64,000 bases of DNA from Ancylomarina longa. GTDB lineage: Bacteria > Bacteroidota > Bacteroidia > Bacteroidales > Marinifilaceae. The notes beneath the pieces are model-generated. The model did no database searches. It was not told the DNA's origin and was given only the letters and a program-made list of their open reading frames with translations. Both the position numbers and the translations under genes were made by a program. This document shows positions 56,808 through 64,000 of this stretch, piece by piece. Each line of letters opens with the position of its first letter. The first letter of the stretch is position 1. The stretch is taken from positions 62,001 to 126,000 of the forward strand of contig NZ_RJJX01000008.1 in NCBI RefSeq assembly GCF_003996985.1, in the 5' to 3' direction.

Positions 56808-56882
56808 CGGGGTGTAGCGTAGCCCGGTCATCGCGCCTGCTTTGGGAGCAGGAGGTCGCAGGTTCGAATCCTGCCACCCCGA
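56808..56882 (+). tRNA. tRNA-Pro (TGG), copy 3
   Basis: Identical to copies 1 and 2 except for a T-to-C change in the D-loop (56829). It is 140 bp downstream of copy 2 and ends in a different terminator. Confidence 0.96.
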
Positions 56883-56884
56883 CT

Positions 56885-56915
56885 AAAAAGAGAAGTCAAT
56901 TTGGCTTCTCTTTTT
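56885..56915 (+). terminator. Intrinsic terminator after the tRNA cluster
   Basis: AAAAAGAGAAG pairs with CTTCTCTTTTT (11 bp) around a 9-nt loop. Confidence 0.82.
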
Positions 56916-56984
56916 GTATTTTACGACCTACCAATATTTTCATTTAATTGTGGCCATTGAAATAGGGGATGAATGTGCATTTTT

Positions 56985-56992
56985 TACCTTTG
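56985..56992 (+). promoter_or_regulatory. Candidate -7 box of the serine dehydratase gene
   Basis: TACCTTTG fits the TAnnTTTG consensus; the best -33 TTG lies 25 bp upstream, rather far. Because it lies downstream of the in-frame ORF start at 56969, it argues for the ATG at 57080 as the true start. Confidence 0.4.
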
Positions 56993-57079
56993 CCGAAGAA
57001 GGTGATTGTTAGTTTAAATTCTTTAATTCGGTGTATCAATTGCCTGGCAACAAACACAACACAAACACAATTAACCACA

Positions 57080-58285
57080 ATGGAGTCAATAAAAGAAATT
57101 TATAGAATTGGTTATGGTCCTTCAAGTAGCCACACAATGGGACCAAGAAAGGCTGCGGAGATATTTTTAAAACGAAATGCTTCTGCAGCGCATTACGAGG
57201 TTGTTTTATTTGGTAGTCTTGCAGCAACAGGTAGAGGTCACTTGACCGGGGTTGCAGTAGAAGAAGTATTTCAAAATCGAGAATTAGATTTGATCTGGAA
57301 GCCTGAAATTTTCTTAAAAAAACATCCCAATGCACTTCAATTAAAAGCTTTTGACTCTCACGGAGAATTATTAGACGATTGGACTGCTTACAGTATTGGT
57401 GGGGGTGCTATTATTGATGATGATACAAATCAGGATTATAAACAAGTCTATGATTTAACCACAATGGATAATATTTTGGAGTGGTGTAAAGAGAATGACA
57501 AGCAATTGTGGGAATATGTAGAGGTAAGAGAGGGCAAGGAAATTTGGGAATTTCTTGAGGAAGTTTGGGATGTGATGAAATCAGCAATTCATAGTGGAAT
57601 GAAAATGGAAGGTGAATTGCCAGGAGGATTAAAATTGGCACGAAAAGCGCATATGCACCAATTAAAAGCTATGAGTTATAAAGGACCAATGCGTAAACGA
57701 GCGATGTTATATGCTTATGCTCTCGCTGTTTCAGAAGAAAATGCAGGAGGAGGGAAAATTGTAACAGCTCCAACCTGTGGTTCTTGTGGTGTTTTACCCG
57801 CTATTTTATTTTATCACAAAAAAATTTATAAGTTCAGTAAAAAAGATATCCTTAAAGGATTGGCAACAGCCGGATTAATTGGGAATTTGGTAAAGAAGAA
57901 TGCATCAATATCCGGTGCAGAAGTGGGATGTCAAGGAGAAATTGGGACTGCATGTGCGATGGCTTCAGGGGCAGCAACTCAAATTCATGGAGGAAGTATT
58001 TACCAAGTGGAATATTCTGCTGAAATGGGATTAGAACATCACCTGGGGCTAACTTGTGATCCTGTATTAGGATTGGTTCAAATTCCGTGTATAGAGAGAA
58101 ATGTATTTGCTGCGGCACGAGCTTTAAATCACAATACATTTGCTTTATTATCGGATGGACGCCATAGAATCAGTTTTGATCAGGTAACAGAAACCATGAT
58201 GAAAACGGGCTTGGATTTACCTAATTCTTATAAGGAAACTTCCATTGGAGGCTTGGCTTCACTTAAAGGATTTACTTATAGGTAA
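57080..58285 (+). CDS. L-serine ammonia-lyase (serine dehydratase), single chain
   Basis: 401 residues from the ATG at 57080 (MESIKEIYRIGYG). It converts L-serine to pyruvate and ammonia with a [4Fe-4S] cluster. The beta domain (GPSSSHTMGPRKAA) and alpha domain (APTCGSCGVLPAI, GCQGEIGTACAM, LTCDPVLGLVQIPCIERN) are in one polypeptide. The cluster cysteines are all present. The reaction is oxygen-sensitive, in keeping with a facultative or anaerobic lifestyle. Confidence 0.93.
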   Translation: MESIKEIYRIGYGPSSSHTMGPRKAAEIFLKRNASAAHYEVVLFGSLAATGRGHLTGVAVEEVFQNRELDLIWKPEIFLKKHPNALQLKAFDSHGELLDDWTAYSIGGGAIIDDDTNQDYKQVYDLTTMDNILEWCKENDKQLWEYVEVREGKEIWEFLEEVWDVMKSAIHSGMKMEGELPGGLKLARKAHMHQLKAMSYKGPMRKRAMLYAYALAVSEENAGGGKIVTAPTCGSCGVLPAILFYHKKIYKFSKKDILKGLATAGLIGNLVKKNASISGAEVGCQGEIGTACAMASGAATQIHGGSIYQVEYSAEMGLEHHLGLTCDPVLGLVQIPCIERNVFAAARALNHNTFALLSDGRHRISFDQVTETMMKTGLDLPNSYKETSIGGLASLKGFTYR

Positions 58286-58520
58286 ATTTTGATAATCAAC
58301 TGATGAATTCATGATCGATGGTGTATATGAAAATCACATTTTAGTTGTTTTAATTTATTTCATTATTTATCACTGAAATTCTCGCTTAAGTGGCATGTAT
58401 TGAAGGATTATTAATAATCAAAATGAGCTTTCTAATTTTCGAAGTTATTGGTGATTTATGAAATTCAATTCTCTGTGCAATTAAATTTAACTCATTAATA
58501 AATATTTTACCCTAATAATT

Positions 58521-58544
58521 AAAATGTAATGTACATTACATTTT
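58521..58544. promoter_or_regulatory. 24-bp perfect palindrome
   Basis: AAAATGTAATGT is followed directly by its reverse complement, ACATTACATTTT, with no loop. It lies in a 377-bp gene-free region (58286-58662), 119 bp before the DoxX gene. A dimeric regulator operator is the natural reading. The rest of the gap shows nothing else. Confidence 0.45.
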
Positions 58545-58662
58545 TAATGCTATTTAAAGTATATATTACCGACTCAATAATAACTTAATCGAGATAAGTT
58601 GTATTTTTAAGATATGCAAATAATTTCCCATAAGTATTGTTGAATTAGTAAATTGTAAACAT

Positions 58663-59094
58663 ATGGAATGGAAGGCGAAATTTCGAGTTTTGGATATGTT
58701 ATTACGTATTGTAACGGCAGTAATTTTAATACAAACATTGCATTTTAAGTTCTCTGGACATCCTGAAGCGATTCATATATTTTCGACTATTGGGATGGAG
58801 CCCTGGGGAAGATATGGAGTGGGAGCAATAGAATTAATTGCTGGAATTTTATTCTTCATTCCTCGGTTATGGAAACTAGCAGCCATAATCACTTTTGGTT
58901 TGATGATAGTTGCCATTTGGTTTCATTTATTTACACCTTTGGGAATTGTGATAAAATATGATGGCATTTCAGATAAAGGACAGTTGTTTGGAATGGCCTT
59001 AACTGCTTTGATATTTTGTATGTATCTTCTATATCGTGCAAATATTCCAAAAACATATCGCGAATTAAGATCAAAATATAAAACTCTAGATTAG
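58663..59094 (+). CDS. DoxX-like membrane protein
   Basis: 143 residues with four transmembrane helices; TLHFKFSGHPEAIHIFSTIG and the GAIELIAGILFFIPR signature place it in the DoxX/DoxD-like group. Such proteins are linked to redox functions, but this member's role is unknown. It ends 2 bp before the next start, suggesting an operon with the following gene. Confidence 0.78.
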   Translation: MEWKAKFRVLDMLLRIVTAVILIQTLHFKFSGHPEAIHIFSTIGMEPWGRYGVGAIELIAGILFFIPRLWKLAAIITFGLMIVAIWFHLFTPLGIVIKYDGISDKGQLFGMALTALIFCMYLLYRANIPKTYRELRSKYKTLD

Positions 59095-59096
59095 AA

Positions 59097-59618
59097 ATGC
59101 ATAGTAAGTTAAGCTATAAAGAGAAGTGTGCCTGCGAACGCAGTGATTTTTGCACTTTTGTATATCAGTCTGAAGGATTTAATGATGTAAATAAAAAATA
59201 TTTGGTTCAGGCTATCGTTGGGGATCGTATATCTGGTTTGTTATACGTGAGCGGTACACTAACAGGGTGGAGTTTTGTTGCAGGGATTATTGATTCTGTT
59301 CTATTTCCAGGTGTTTTTATATATGCGTTGCTTCATGGAGTTGTTGACTATAAGGTGTTGATGCCACCAGTTCTATTCTTAAGCCTAAATTTAATCGCAA
59401 AAATTGGATACATCTCCTATAATCTGCTTAGCAAGGTTAAGTTTTATGATATCTTAATTTCCTCTTTACCGTATGCAGGATCCGCTTATTTGTTGAAGAA
59501 GTTTATTGTAAATGATAAGGTTTTATCTAAAGCTATTTACAGTTATCTGAAAATCAAGAAAAAGAAAATTCAATATGAAATTTTAAGGTTTTTCCATCTA
59601 ATTAGTGAATCAAATTAA
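59097..59618 (+). CDS. Hypothetical membrane protein
   Basis: 173 residues, no family recognised. A Cys-containing N-terminal segment (KCACERSDFC) precedes about three hydrophobic segments and a basic, helical C-terminal tail (KIKKKKIQYEIL). It directly follows the DoxX gene (2-bp gap) and may act with it. The gap after it (59619-59865) has no visible feature. Confidence 0.6.
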   Translation: MHSKLSYKEKCACERSDFCTFVYQSEGFNDVNKKYLVQAIVGDRISGLLYVSGTLTGWSFVAGIIDSVLFPGVFIYALLHGVVDYKVLMPPVLFLSLNLIAKIGYISYNLLSKVKFYDILISSLPYAGSAYLLKKFIVNDKVLSKAIYSYLKIKKKKIQYEILRFFHLISESN

Positions 59619-59865
59619 TCTTGTAAATAATTTCTGTACACAGGATTGATAGTGGTGATATCCCTATTGAAGAGACATTCTGTATTGCAAGAAAATGTAT
59701 TATCCCTAAAATAAAGGAATTCATTACAATTTTCGAATTTTATTTTCTCTAGATTTGGATGAGTTAATACAATTTTGTGAGTTGTATATTATCACTTTTC
59801 ATTAATTTAAAAGATTCATCCAAATTTTGAATTATAGAGATTTAGGATGATATAAAAAAAACAGA

Positions 59866-60390
59866 ATGAATAAAATACTTATACTAATAGGATTGTTTAT
59901 GGGGATTTATTTTACGGGGATGTCTCAAACATCAGATTCCCGAGGATATATTGTTAAGGCTGGTCAAATGGCACCAAATTTTACAGTTGCATTAACAGAT
60001 GGTAAAAAAGTAGAACTTTCTCAATTTAGGGGAAAAGTTGTGATGCTACAATTCACCGCTAGTTGGTGTGGAGTTTGTCGTAAGGAAATGCCTCATATCG
60101 AATCTGAAATTTGGAAAGAACATAAAGGAAAGGATTTCATTTTGATTGGTTTAGATCGTGACGAACCTTTAAACAAAGCAGAAAGTCTTATTGCAGCCAC
60201 TAAAATTACATATCCTTTGGGATTGGATGAAGGTGCAAATATTTATACAAAATATGCTGATAAGGAGAGTGGAGTCACCTGTAATGTAATCATTGATCGA
60301 GAGGGTAAAATTATTTTCTTAACCAGGTTATTTAATCCTGAGGAGTTTGGGGCAATGAAAAAAGTTATAGAAGAAGAATTGGCGAAATAG
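59866..60390 (+). CDS. Secreted thioredoxin-like (TlpA/AhpC-TSA) oxidoreductase
   Basis: 174 residues with a signal peptide (ending near GMSQT). The thioredoxin fold shows APNFTVALTDGKKVELSQFRGK and the redox motif TASWCGVCRKEMPH (CGVC). It should be periplasmic and reduce disulfides. It lacks the DUF4369 domain of the protein at 6026-7120. Confidence 0.85.
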   Translation: MNKILILIGLFMGIYFTGMSQTSDSRGYIVKAGQMAPNFTVALTDGKKVELSQFRGKVVMLQFTASWCGVCRKEMPHIESEIWKEHKGKDFILIGLDRDEPLNKAESLIAATKITYPLGLDEGANIYTKYADKESGVTCNVIIDREGKIIFLTRLFNPEEFGAMKKVIEEELAK

Positions 60391-61076
60391 TTTAATACTA
60401 CGTCTTCTATTGTTATTTATTTTTACGGAGCAGAAATTAACTAAATAGCTAATGGAGCATTGATAATATAATAGGTAATATTGAAATAAAATAGTAGAAA
60501 AAAGTGGGCGGTGACTAGCCGCCCAAACTACTACTTAAATTTACTTATGAAAAAGAACTTTCAATCACCCTATGTATTAAAAGTATCTATTCAGAAATAA
60601 AGTTACTACTTGTTTTTATTATAGAGGAATACTCTCCTTTATTTTTTATGAAACAACGATTTTAATTAATGAAACCTCTATTATCAATGAATAATTATTT
60701 CTTTTCTACGCGGAAGGCTTTCCTGTTTTTTCATCAATTTTGTTTCATCTCCGATCGTTATAAAATAAAAAATAGATAGATATAGTATATTTTTATAGGA
60801 TGGATTATCCATTTTAATCTTTAATTTATTCATTTTTCTATATGTTCTGTCTACGTTTTACCCCTAATTAGTGGTGTTATTTTAAGGAGTAATTGAATGA
60901 TGAATATATCCCATTAAATTTTTCTCGATCTGATGTGTTCTTTTTCGAAGATATTTAAATAAGCTAAAAATATCGATGTTTACCTATTGCATTTAGAATT
61001 TAGCTAATTTTATAGCTATATTGATTTCGGTTGTTAGACTTGAAGTCAAACCTTAATAATTTTAGAATAAGAATTT
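60391..61076. other. Long gene-free stretch with one GC-rich hairpin
   Basis: 686 bp of AT-rich DNA. A GGGCGG...CCGCCC hairpin lies at about 60506-60524 (7-nt loop), not followed by a T run. No promoter or ORF stands out; a small RNA is possible but not supported. Confidence 0.35.
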
Positions 61077-61703
61077 ATGGATAAGGATTTTGTACAAATA
61101 TTAGAGAAGGTAAGAACCTGTCTTTTTAAGAAAGGGGTGAAAGAATTTTCTTTTGAGAATCTTAAAGATTTTGGTATATCAAAATCTGAAGTCTCGAAAT
61201 ATGTGAATTCTGAGGAGGAATTGGTGGAGAAACTTCTCGAATTTGAGAGAAAATCATTTGAATCAATATTTTTAGAGTATAATTTCGAAGGTCAAAATGC
61301 TATTGATATTTTATTTATTGTAAGTCAGGAAATTAATTCCAGATTTGAGCGTGTTTCACCTTCTGTTACCATTGAGTTAGAACAGTATTTTCCTGAAATT
61401 TATAGTAAGCATATGGACGAAAGAATGTCTTTTATTTTTGATAAAATTCAGATTAATGTCCAAAAAGGAATGGCTCAGGGAATGTATCGCGATGATTTAA
61501 GTGAAGAAATGGTGGGTAGAATGTATCTGTCGAAATTAGAGGATATGCATAATCCGGAATTGTATCCTCCGGAAAGATTTAAATTTGGAACTATTTATGA
61601 TACAATGATTGATGATTTTGTGAAGAGTATTGCTACCGAGGAGGGACTTAGGTATTATAGACAAAGGAAACAATTACTGGGAGTATTAAGTTTTGGAAGA
61701 TAA
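61077..61703 (+). CDS. TetR-like transcriptional regulator, divergent
   Basis: 208 residues. An N-terminal helix-turn-helix-like segment (EFSFENLKDFGISKSEVSKYVNSEEELVEKLL) fits a TetR domain, and the rest is helical. The DNA-binding helix is degenerate compared with classical TetR, so targets cannot be guessed. Its last codons overlap the start of the dus gene by 11 bp, suggesting translational coupling. Confidence 0.65.
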   Translation: MDKDFVQILEKVRTCLFKKGVKEFSFENLKDFGISKSEVSKYVNSEEELVEKLLEFERKSFESIFLEYNFEGQNAIDILFIVSQEINSRFERVSPSVTIELEQYFPEIYSKHMDERMSFIFDKIQINVQKGMAQGMYRDDLSEEMVGRMYLSKLEDMHNPELYPPERFKFGTIYDTMIDDFVKSIATEEGLRYYRQRKQLLGVLSFGR

Positions 61704-62649
61704 TATTAAAATTTCGTTAGCTCCAATACAGGGATATACCGACTGGATATATCGGCGAGCATTTCAAGAATATATTGGGGGTGTAGATGAATTCTATACT
61801 CCTTTTCTTGTATTGCAGAATGATGGAACGATTAGAAAATCTCACCAAAGAGAGGTTGAGCCATACATAGAAAAATCTATAAATTTAGTTCCTCAATTTG
61901 TAGCAGGAACTATTTCTGAATTTAAATACTTTGAGGACTATTTTTCGGAATTAGGATATGTAAAAATGAATTGGAATTTAGGATGTCCTTATCCAATGAT
62001 AACAAAAAGAGGAAGAGGTTCCGGGCTGTTACCTTATCCTGAAAAGATACGTGATTTGCTGGATAATGCTTATAGTTCGAAGTTAGCTTTGTCAATAAAG
62101 TTGAGATTAGGTTTAATCGATCCGAAAGAAATTTTTTCTGTTCTCGATGTCTTGAAGGATTTTAATTTGGATGATTTAATTTTACATCCGCGAACAGCGA
62201 AGCAAATGTATAAAGGAGATATCGACAGAAATATTTATGAGCAGTGTGTGAATAGTTATAAGAAGGAAATTGCTTATAATGGTGACATCGCTTTTGAGGA
62301 TGATTATAAGGAGTTAATTCTCAGATTCCCGAATTTAAGCCATGTTATGATTGGTCGAGGAATTTTGAATGACTTGTATTTACCAAAAAAAATAAAAGGT
62401 CTGGATATCCCTCCTGAAGAGGAGCGTAAACAAATTTTGAAGCAATTTCATCAGAAAGTTTTCACTGATAATTGTGGGCTTCTAAATGGCGAAGCTCAGG
62501 TATTGCATAAAATGAAACCATTTTGGGAACATTTTTCGAATCATTTTCAAATGGAACGGAAAGTTTATAAACTGATCAAGAAATCTGTAGGAATAAATAA
62601 GTACGAAAAGGCAGTGGATTTCGCTTTTCAACAAAATTTAAAAGATTAA
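61693..62649 (+). CDS. tRNA-dihydrouridine synthase
   Basis: 318 residues. Motifs: APIQGYTDWIYRRAF, MNWNLGCPYPM with the catalytic Cys, LSIKLRLGL and a late GRGILND. It reduces uridines in tRNA D-loops using FMN. An in-frame TAA (61687-61689) lies just upstream and no ATG is available, so a TTG at 61693 must be the start, inside the 3' end of the regulator gene. Confidence 0.9.
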   Translation: MEDNIKISLAPIQGYTDWIYRRAFQEYIGGVDEFYTPFLVLQNDGTIRKSHQREVEPYIEKSINLVPQFVAGTISEFKYFEDYFSELGYVKMNWNLGCPYPMITKRGRGSGLLPYPEKIRDLLDNAYSSKLALSIKLRLGLIDPKEIFSVLDVLKDFNLDDLILHPRTAKQMYKGDIDRNIYEQCVNSYKKEIAYNGDIAFEDDYKELILRFPNLSHVMIGRGILNDLYLPKKIKGLDIPPEEERKQILKQFHQKVFTDNCGLLNGEAQVLHKMKPFWEHFSNHFQMERKVYKLIKKSVGINKYEKAVDFAFQQNLKD

Positions 62650-62731
62650 TAAATCTTCTGCTGTTCGTAATTAAGGATAAGGTTTCTACAGTAAAATAAT
62701 AATTTTTAAAATTACATAATTAATTGAGTTA

Positions 62732-63400
62732 ATGGAATATACGCTTGAGCATACAGATCAATTTTTTCATGTGGGTTTTAATAAACCGGTTCGAATTTTG
62801 AGTTCAGCCATCTTAAATGGAGGAAGTCAGATTGCAAATCATTTTTTTAATTTTAAGGTTGATGAAAATTTTAATGGTGAAAAAAAAGTATTTGAAGCTC
62901 CTGATAAAACTTTGGCGAATTTTGCTGATTCTAAGGAGTGGAATGGGAAATGTGTTGGAATGATGACTGCTGCCTTGATGAGTTCTTTTCAAAGAATTAG
63001 AATAGAGGAACAAGGTGTATGGATTGAAGTTCTGCTTACATCTGGTGTTTCAAATGCCCGGAGAGCTGGGGATTTGGCGGATTATCGATTAATGTATGAA
63101 GAGGCTCAAAAAGTGGGAACCATTAATATTCTGGTACTAACTAGTGCACATCTTACCGAAGCAGGTATGGTAGAGTGTATTATGATGGTATCGGAAGCAA
63201 AGGCAGCATGCCTACAGGATTTGGATATTACAAGTCGCATTAGCAATAAAATAGCAACGGGAACAGGAACTGATTCAACAGCTATTGTTTCCGGTAGCGG
63301 ACCTAAAATAAATTATTGCGGTAAACATGTTTTGTTTGGAGAGATTCTAGCCAAGGCTGTTTATTTATCGCTAAGTAAATCTTTATCATCCGAAAGTTGA
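62732..63400 (+). CDS. cbiZ: Adenosylcobinamide amidohydrolase (CbiZ-like)
   Basis: 222 residues. The CbiZ fold is indicated by TSGVSNARRAGD and ATGTGTDSTAIVSGSG. CbiZ removes the lower-ligand side chain during salvage of cobinamides with a foreign base, feeding cobamide assembly. The 3' end overlaps the convergent ATPase gene by 40 bp. Confidence 0.88.
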   Translation: MEYTLEHTDQFFHVGFNKPVRILSSAILNGGSQIANHFFNFKVDENFNGEKKVFEAPDKTLANFADSKEWNGKCVGMMTAALMSSFQRIRIEEQGVWIEVLLTSGVSNARRAGDLADYRLMYEEAQKVGTINILVLTSAHLTEAGMVECIMMVSEAKAACLQDLDITSRISNKIATGTGTDSTAIVSGSGPKINYCGKHVLFGEILAKAVYLSLSKSLSSES

Positions 63401-63921
63401 TCTATAATAAATTGCACTCTGCCTGGAATTGAAATTTTGGGCAATTCTATTACCTCAAATTGTAAATCGGTATAGGTTTCTTTTATAAACTTATAAATTT
63501 CATTAGCATCTTCGAATGATTCTGGTCTTTCTGTATCGTTGATGAAGATATCATTCCAAGGAGGAGCCAAAAAAACTATATTATTATAATCCTTACAGCT
63601 TCGATAATATTTTTGAGGAATCGTGAGTCCGCCTCTTTTCATATAGGCAATGATGTCTGGTAATCCTCTGTCAAAGAAATAGTTTCGGTCATCATAACAG
63701 CCAGATAATTGTTTGAGCATTTTATTGTAACAAGCATCGGCAAAGGCTTCAAGATCTTGCCAGGGTAATTTGTTTCCCCCGATTTTATTTTGTTCCCGAA
63801 TAATTATCCTTGATATTTCTTCAAATCCACAAAATCCTTCTTTTATCAAAGCATTTAATAAACTCGATTTTCCTGATCCCGGACCTCCGGTTATGATATA
63901 TCTGTTGTTAAAAACCGTCAT
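63361..63921 (-). CDS. AAA-family ATPase (AAA_28-like)
   Basis: 186 residues with Walker A GGPGSGKSS near residues 12-20 and a downstream DRGLPDIIAYMKRGG. It resembles small P-loop kinases/ATPases of unknown role near metabolic genes. It starts 2 bp after the stop of the upstream partial gene, so they form an operon. The overlap with cbiZ is 40 bp. Confidence 0.75.
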   Translation of the reverse strand: MTVFNNRYIITGGPGSGKSSLLNALIKEGFCGFEEISRIIIREQNKIGGNKLPWQDLEAFADACYNKMLKQLSGCYDDRNYFFDRGLPDIIAYMKRGGLTIPQKYYRSCKDYNNIVFLAPPWNDIFINDTERPESFEDANEIYKFIKETYTDLQFEVIELPKISIPGRVQFIIDQLSDDKDLLSDK

Positions 63922-63923
63922 GT

Positions 63924-64000
63924 TTATTTCTCTTTTTGCAGATGAGTATAAACCAAATCCATATTTACATTTTTACGAATTAGATCCGCTAAACGATTAT
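63924..64000 (-). CDS. Partial gene, 3' end only
   Basis: The minus-strand frame is open from the right edge to TAA at 63924-63926 and ends with NRLADLIRKNVNMDLVYTH and LQKEK. Too short to name; its stop abuts the AAA ATPase start, so the two are likely co-transcribed. Confidence 0.5.
   Translation of the reverse strand, partial: NRLADLIRKNVNMDLVYTHLQKEK

Larger units (their letters stand above)
56527..56882 (+). repeat. Tandem triplication of a tRNA-Pro unit
   Basis: Units of about 140 bp (tRNA plus spacer) repeat nearly perfectly; the spacers differ by a few bases. This points to recent tandem duplication by unequal exchange. Confidence 0.9.

Noticed and set aside
56702-56947. Plus-strand open frame across the tRNA-Pro genes
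   Set aside because: It lies over tRNA genes and their duplicated spacers and has no independent coding support.
62650-62731. Cobalamin riboswitch upstream of cbiZ
   Set aside because: The gap is only 82 bp and lacks the B12-box sequence; too short for that riboswitch.

Overview
The window looks like chromosome from an AT-rich marine member of the Bacteroidota, most likely the order Marinilabiliales (Marinifilaceae-like); the family assignment is inference. The signs are TlpA/DUF4369 and DUF1573 proteins, a TonB-type barrel receptor, S9 peptidases, a PD40/SPOR envelope protein, flotillin FloA, promoters of the TTTG...TAnnTTTG type, tRNA genes without an encoded CCA, and start codons that mostly lack a Shine-Dalgarno sequence.

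Layout. 1-20.9 kb is mainly core: a partial nitrilase, 5-formyl-THF cyclo-ligase, ferredoxin, M20 amidohydrolase, half-size TSUP permease, DUF1573 protein, MeaB GTPase, TlpA lipoprotein, a znuA-znuC-znuB zinc importer, lpdA, a secreted C1 peptidase, Dps, a degenerate one-domain DEAD-box protein, a TonB-type receptor between 85-bp direct repeats, an EamA transporter and a TGS/uridine-kinase-like nucleoside kinase. 20.9-26.5 kb is accessory: a 21-unit 20-bp-period array with a central dyad, then four same-strand genes separated by attC-like hairpins (integron-type cassettes with no integrase nearby), then a transposase remnant. The cassette genes are a membrane coiled-coil protein, an unknown protein, a membrane-anchored protein with two nuclease-like domains, and a CAP12-type TIR protein. 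The last two suggest an anti-phage role, which is inference.

26.5-47.5 kb carries uvrA, an MltD-like transglycosylase, two PLP aminotransferases, a DnaA-box-like cluster, smpB, two Yip1-like membrane proteins, miaA, an isochorismatase-family hydrolase, a LytS/LytTR two-component pair, an S9 peptidase, a lipoprotein, a TerB-like/ABCG-like transporter and an EamA permease. At 47.65-48.01 kb lies a second dyad array with the same design as the first but a 21-bp period and another motif. 48.1-64 kb holds a second S9 peptidase, recA, bcp, a TPR-PD40-SPOR protein, clpS, nfeD-floA, tRNA-Ser and three tandem tRNA-Pro genes, serine dehydratase, DoxX, a thioredoxin-like protein, a TetR-like regulator overlapping a dus gene, cbiZ and an AAA ATPase.

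The strongest candidates for something new are the two dyad-centred periodic arrays (21060-21455 and 47655-48010), the integrase-less cassette array next to the first of them, and the receptor gene that looks inserted between 85-bp duplicated flanks. All calls come from reading the sequence; no database search was run.
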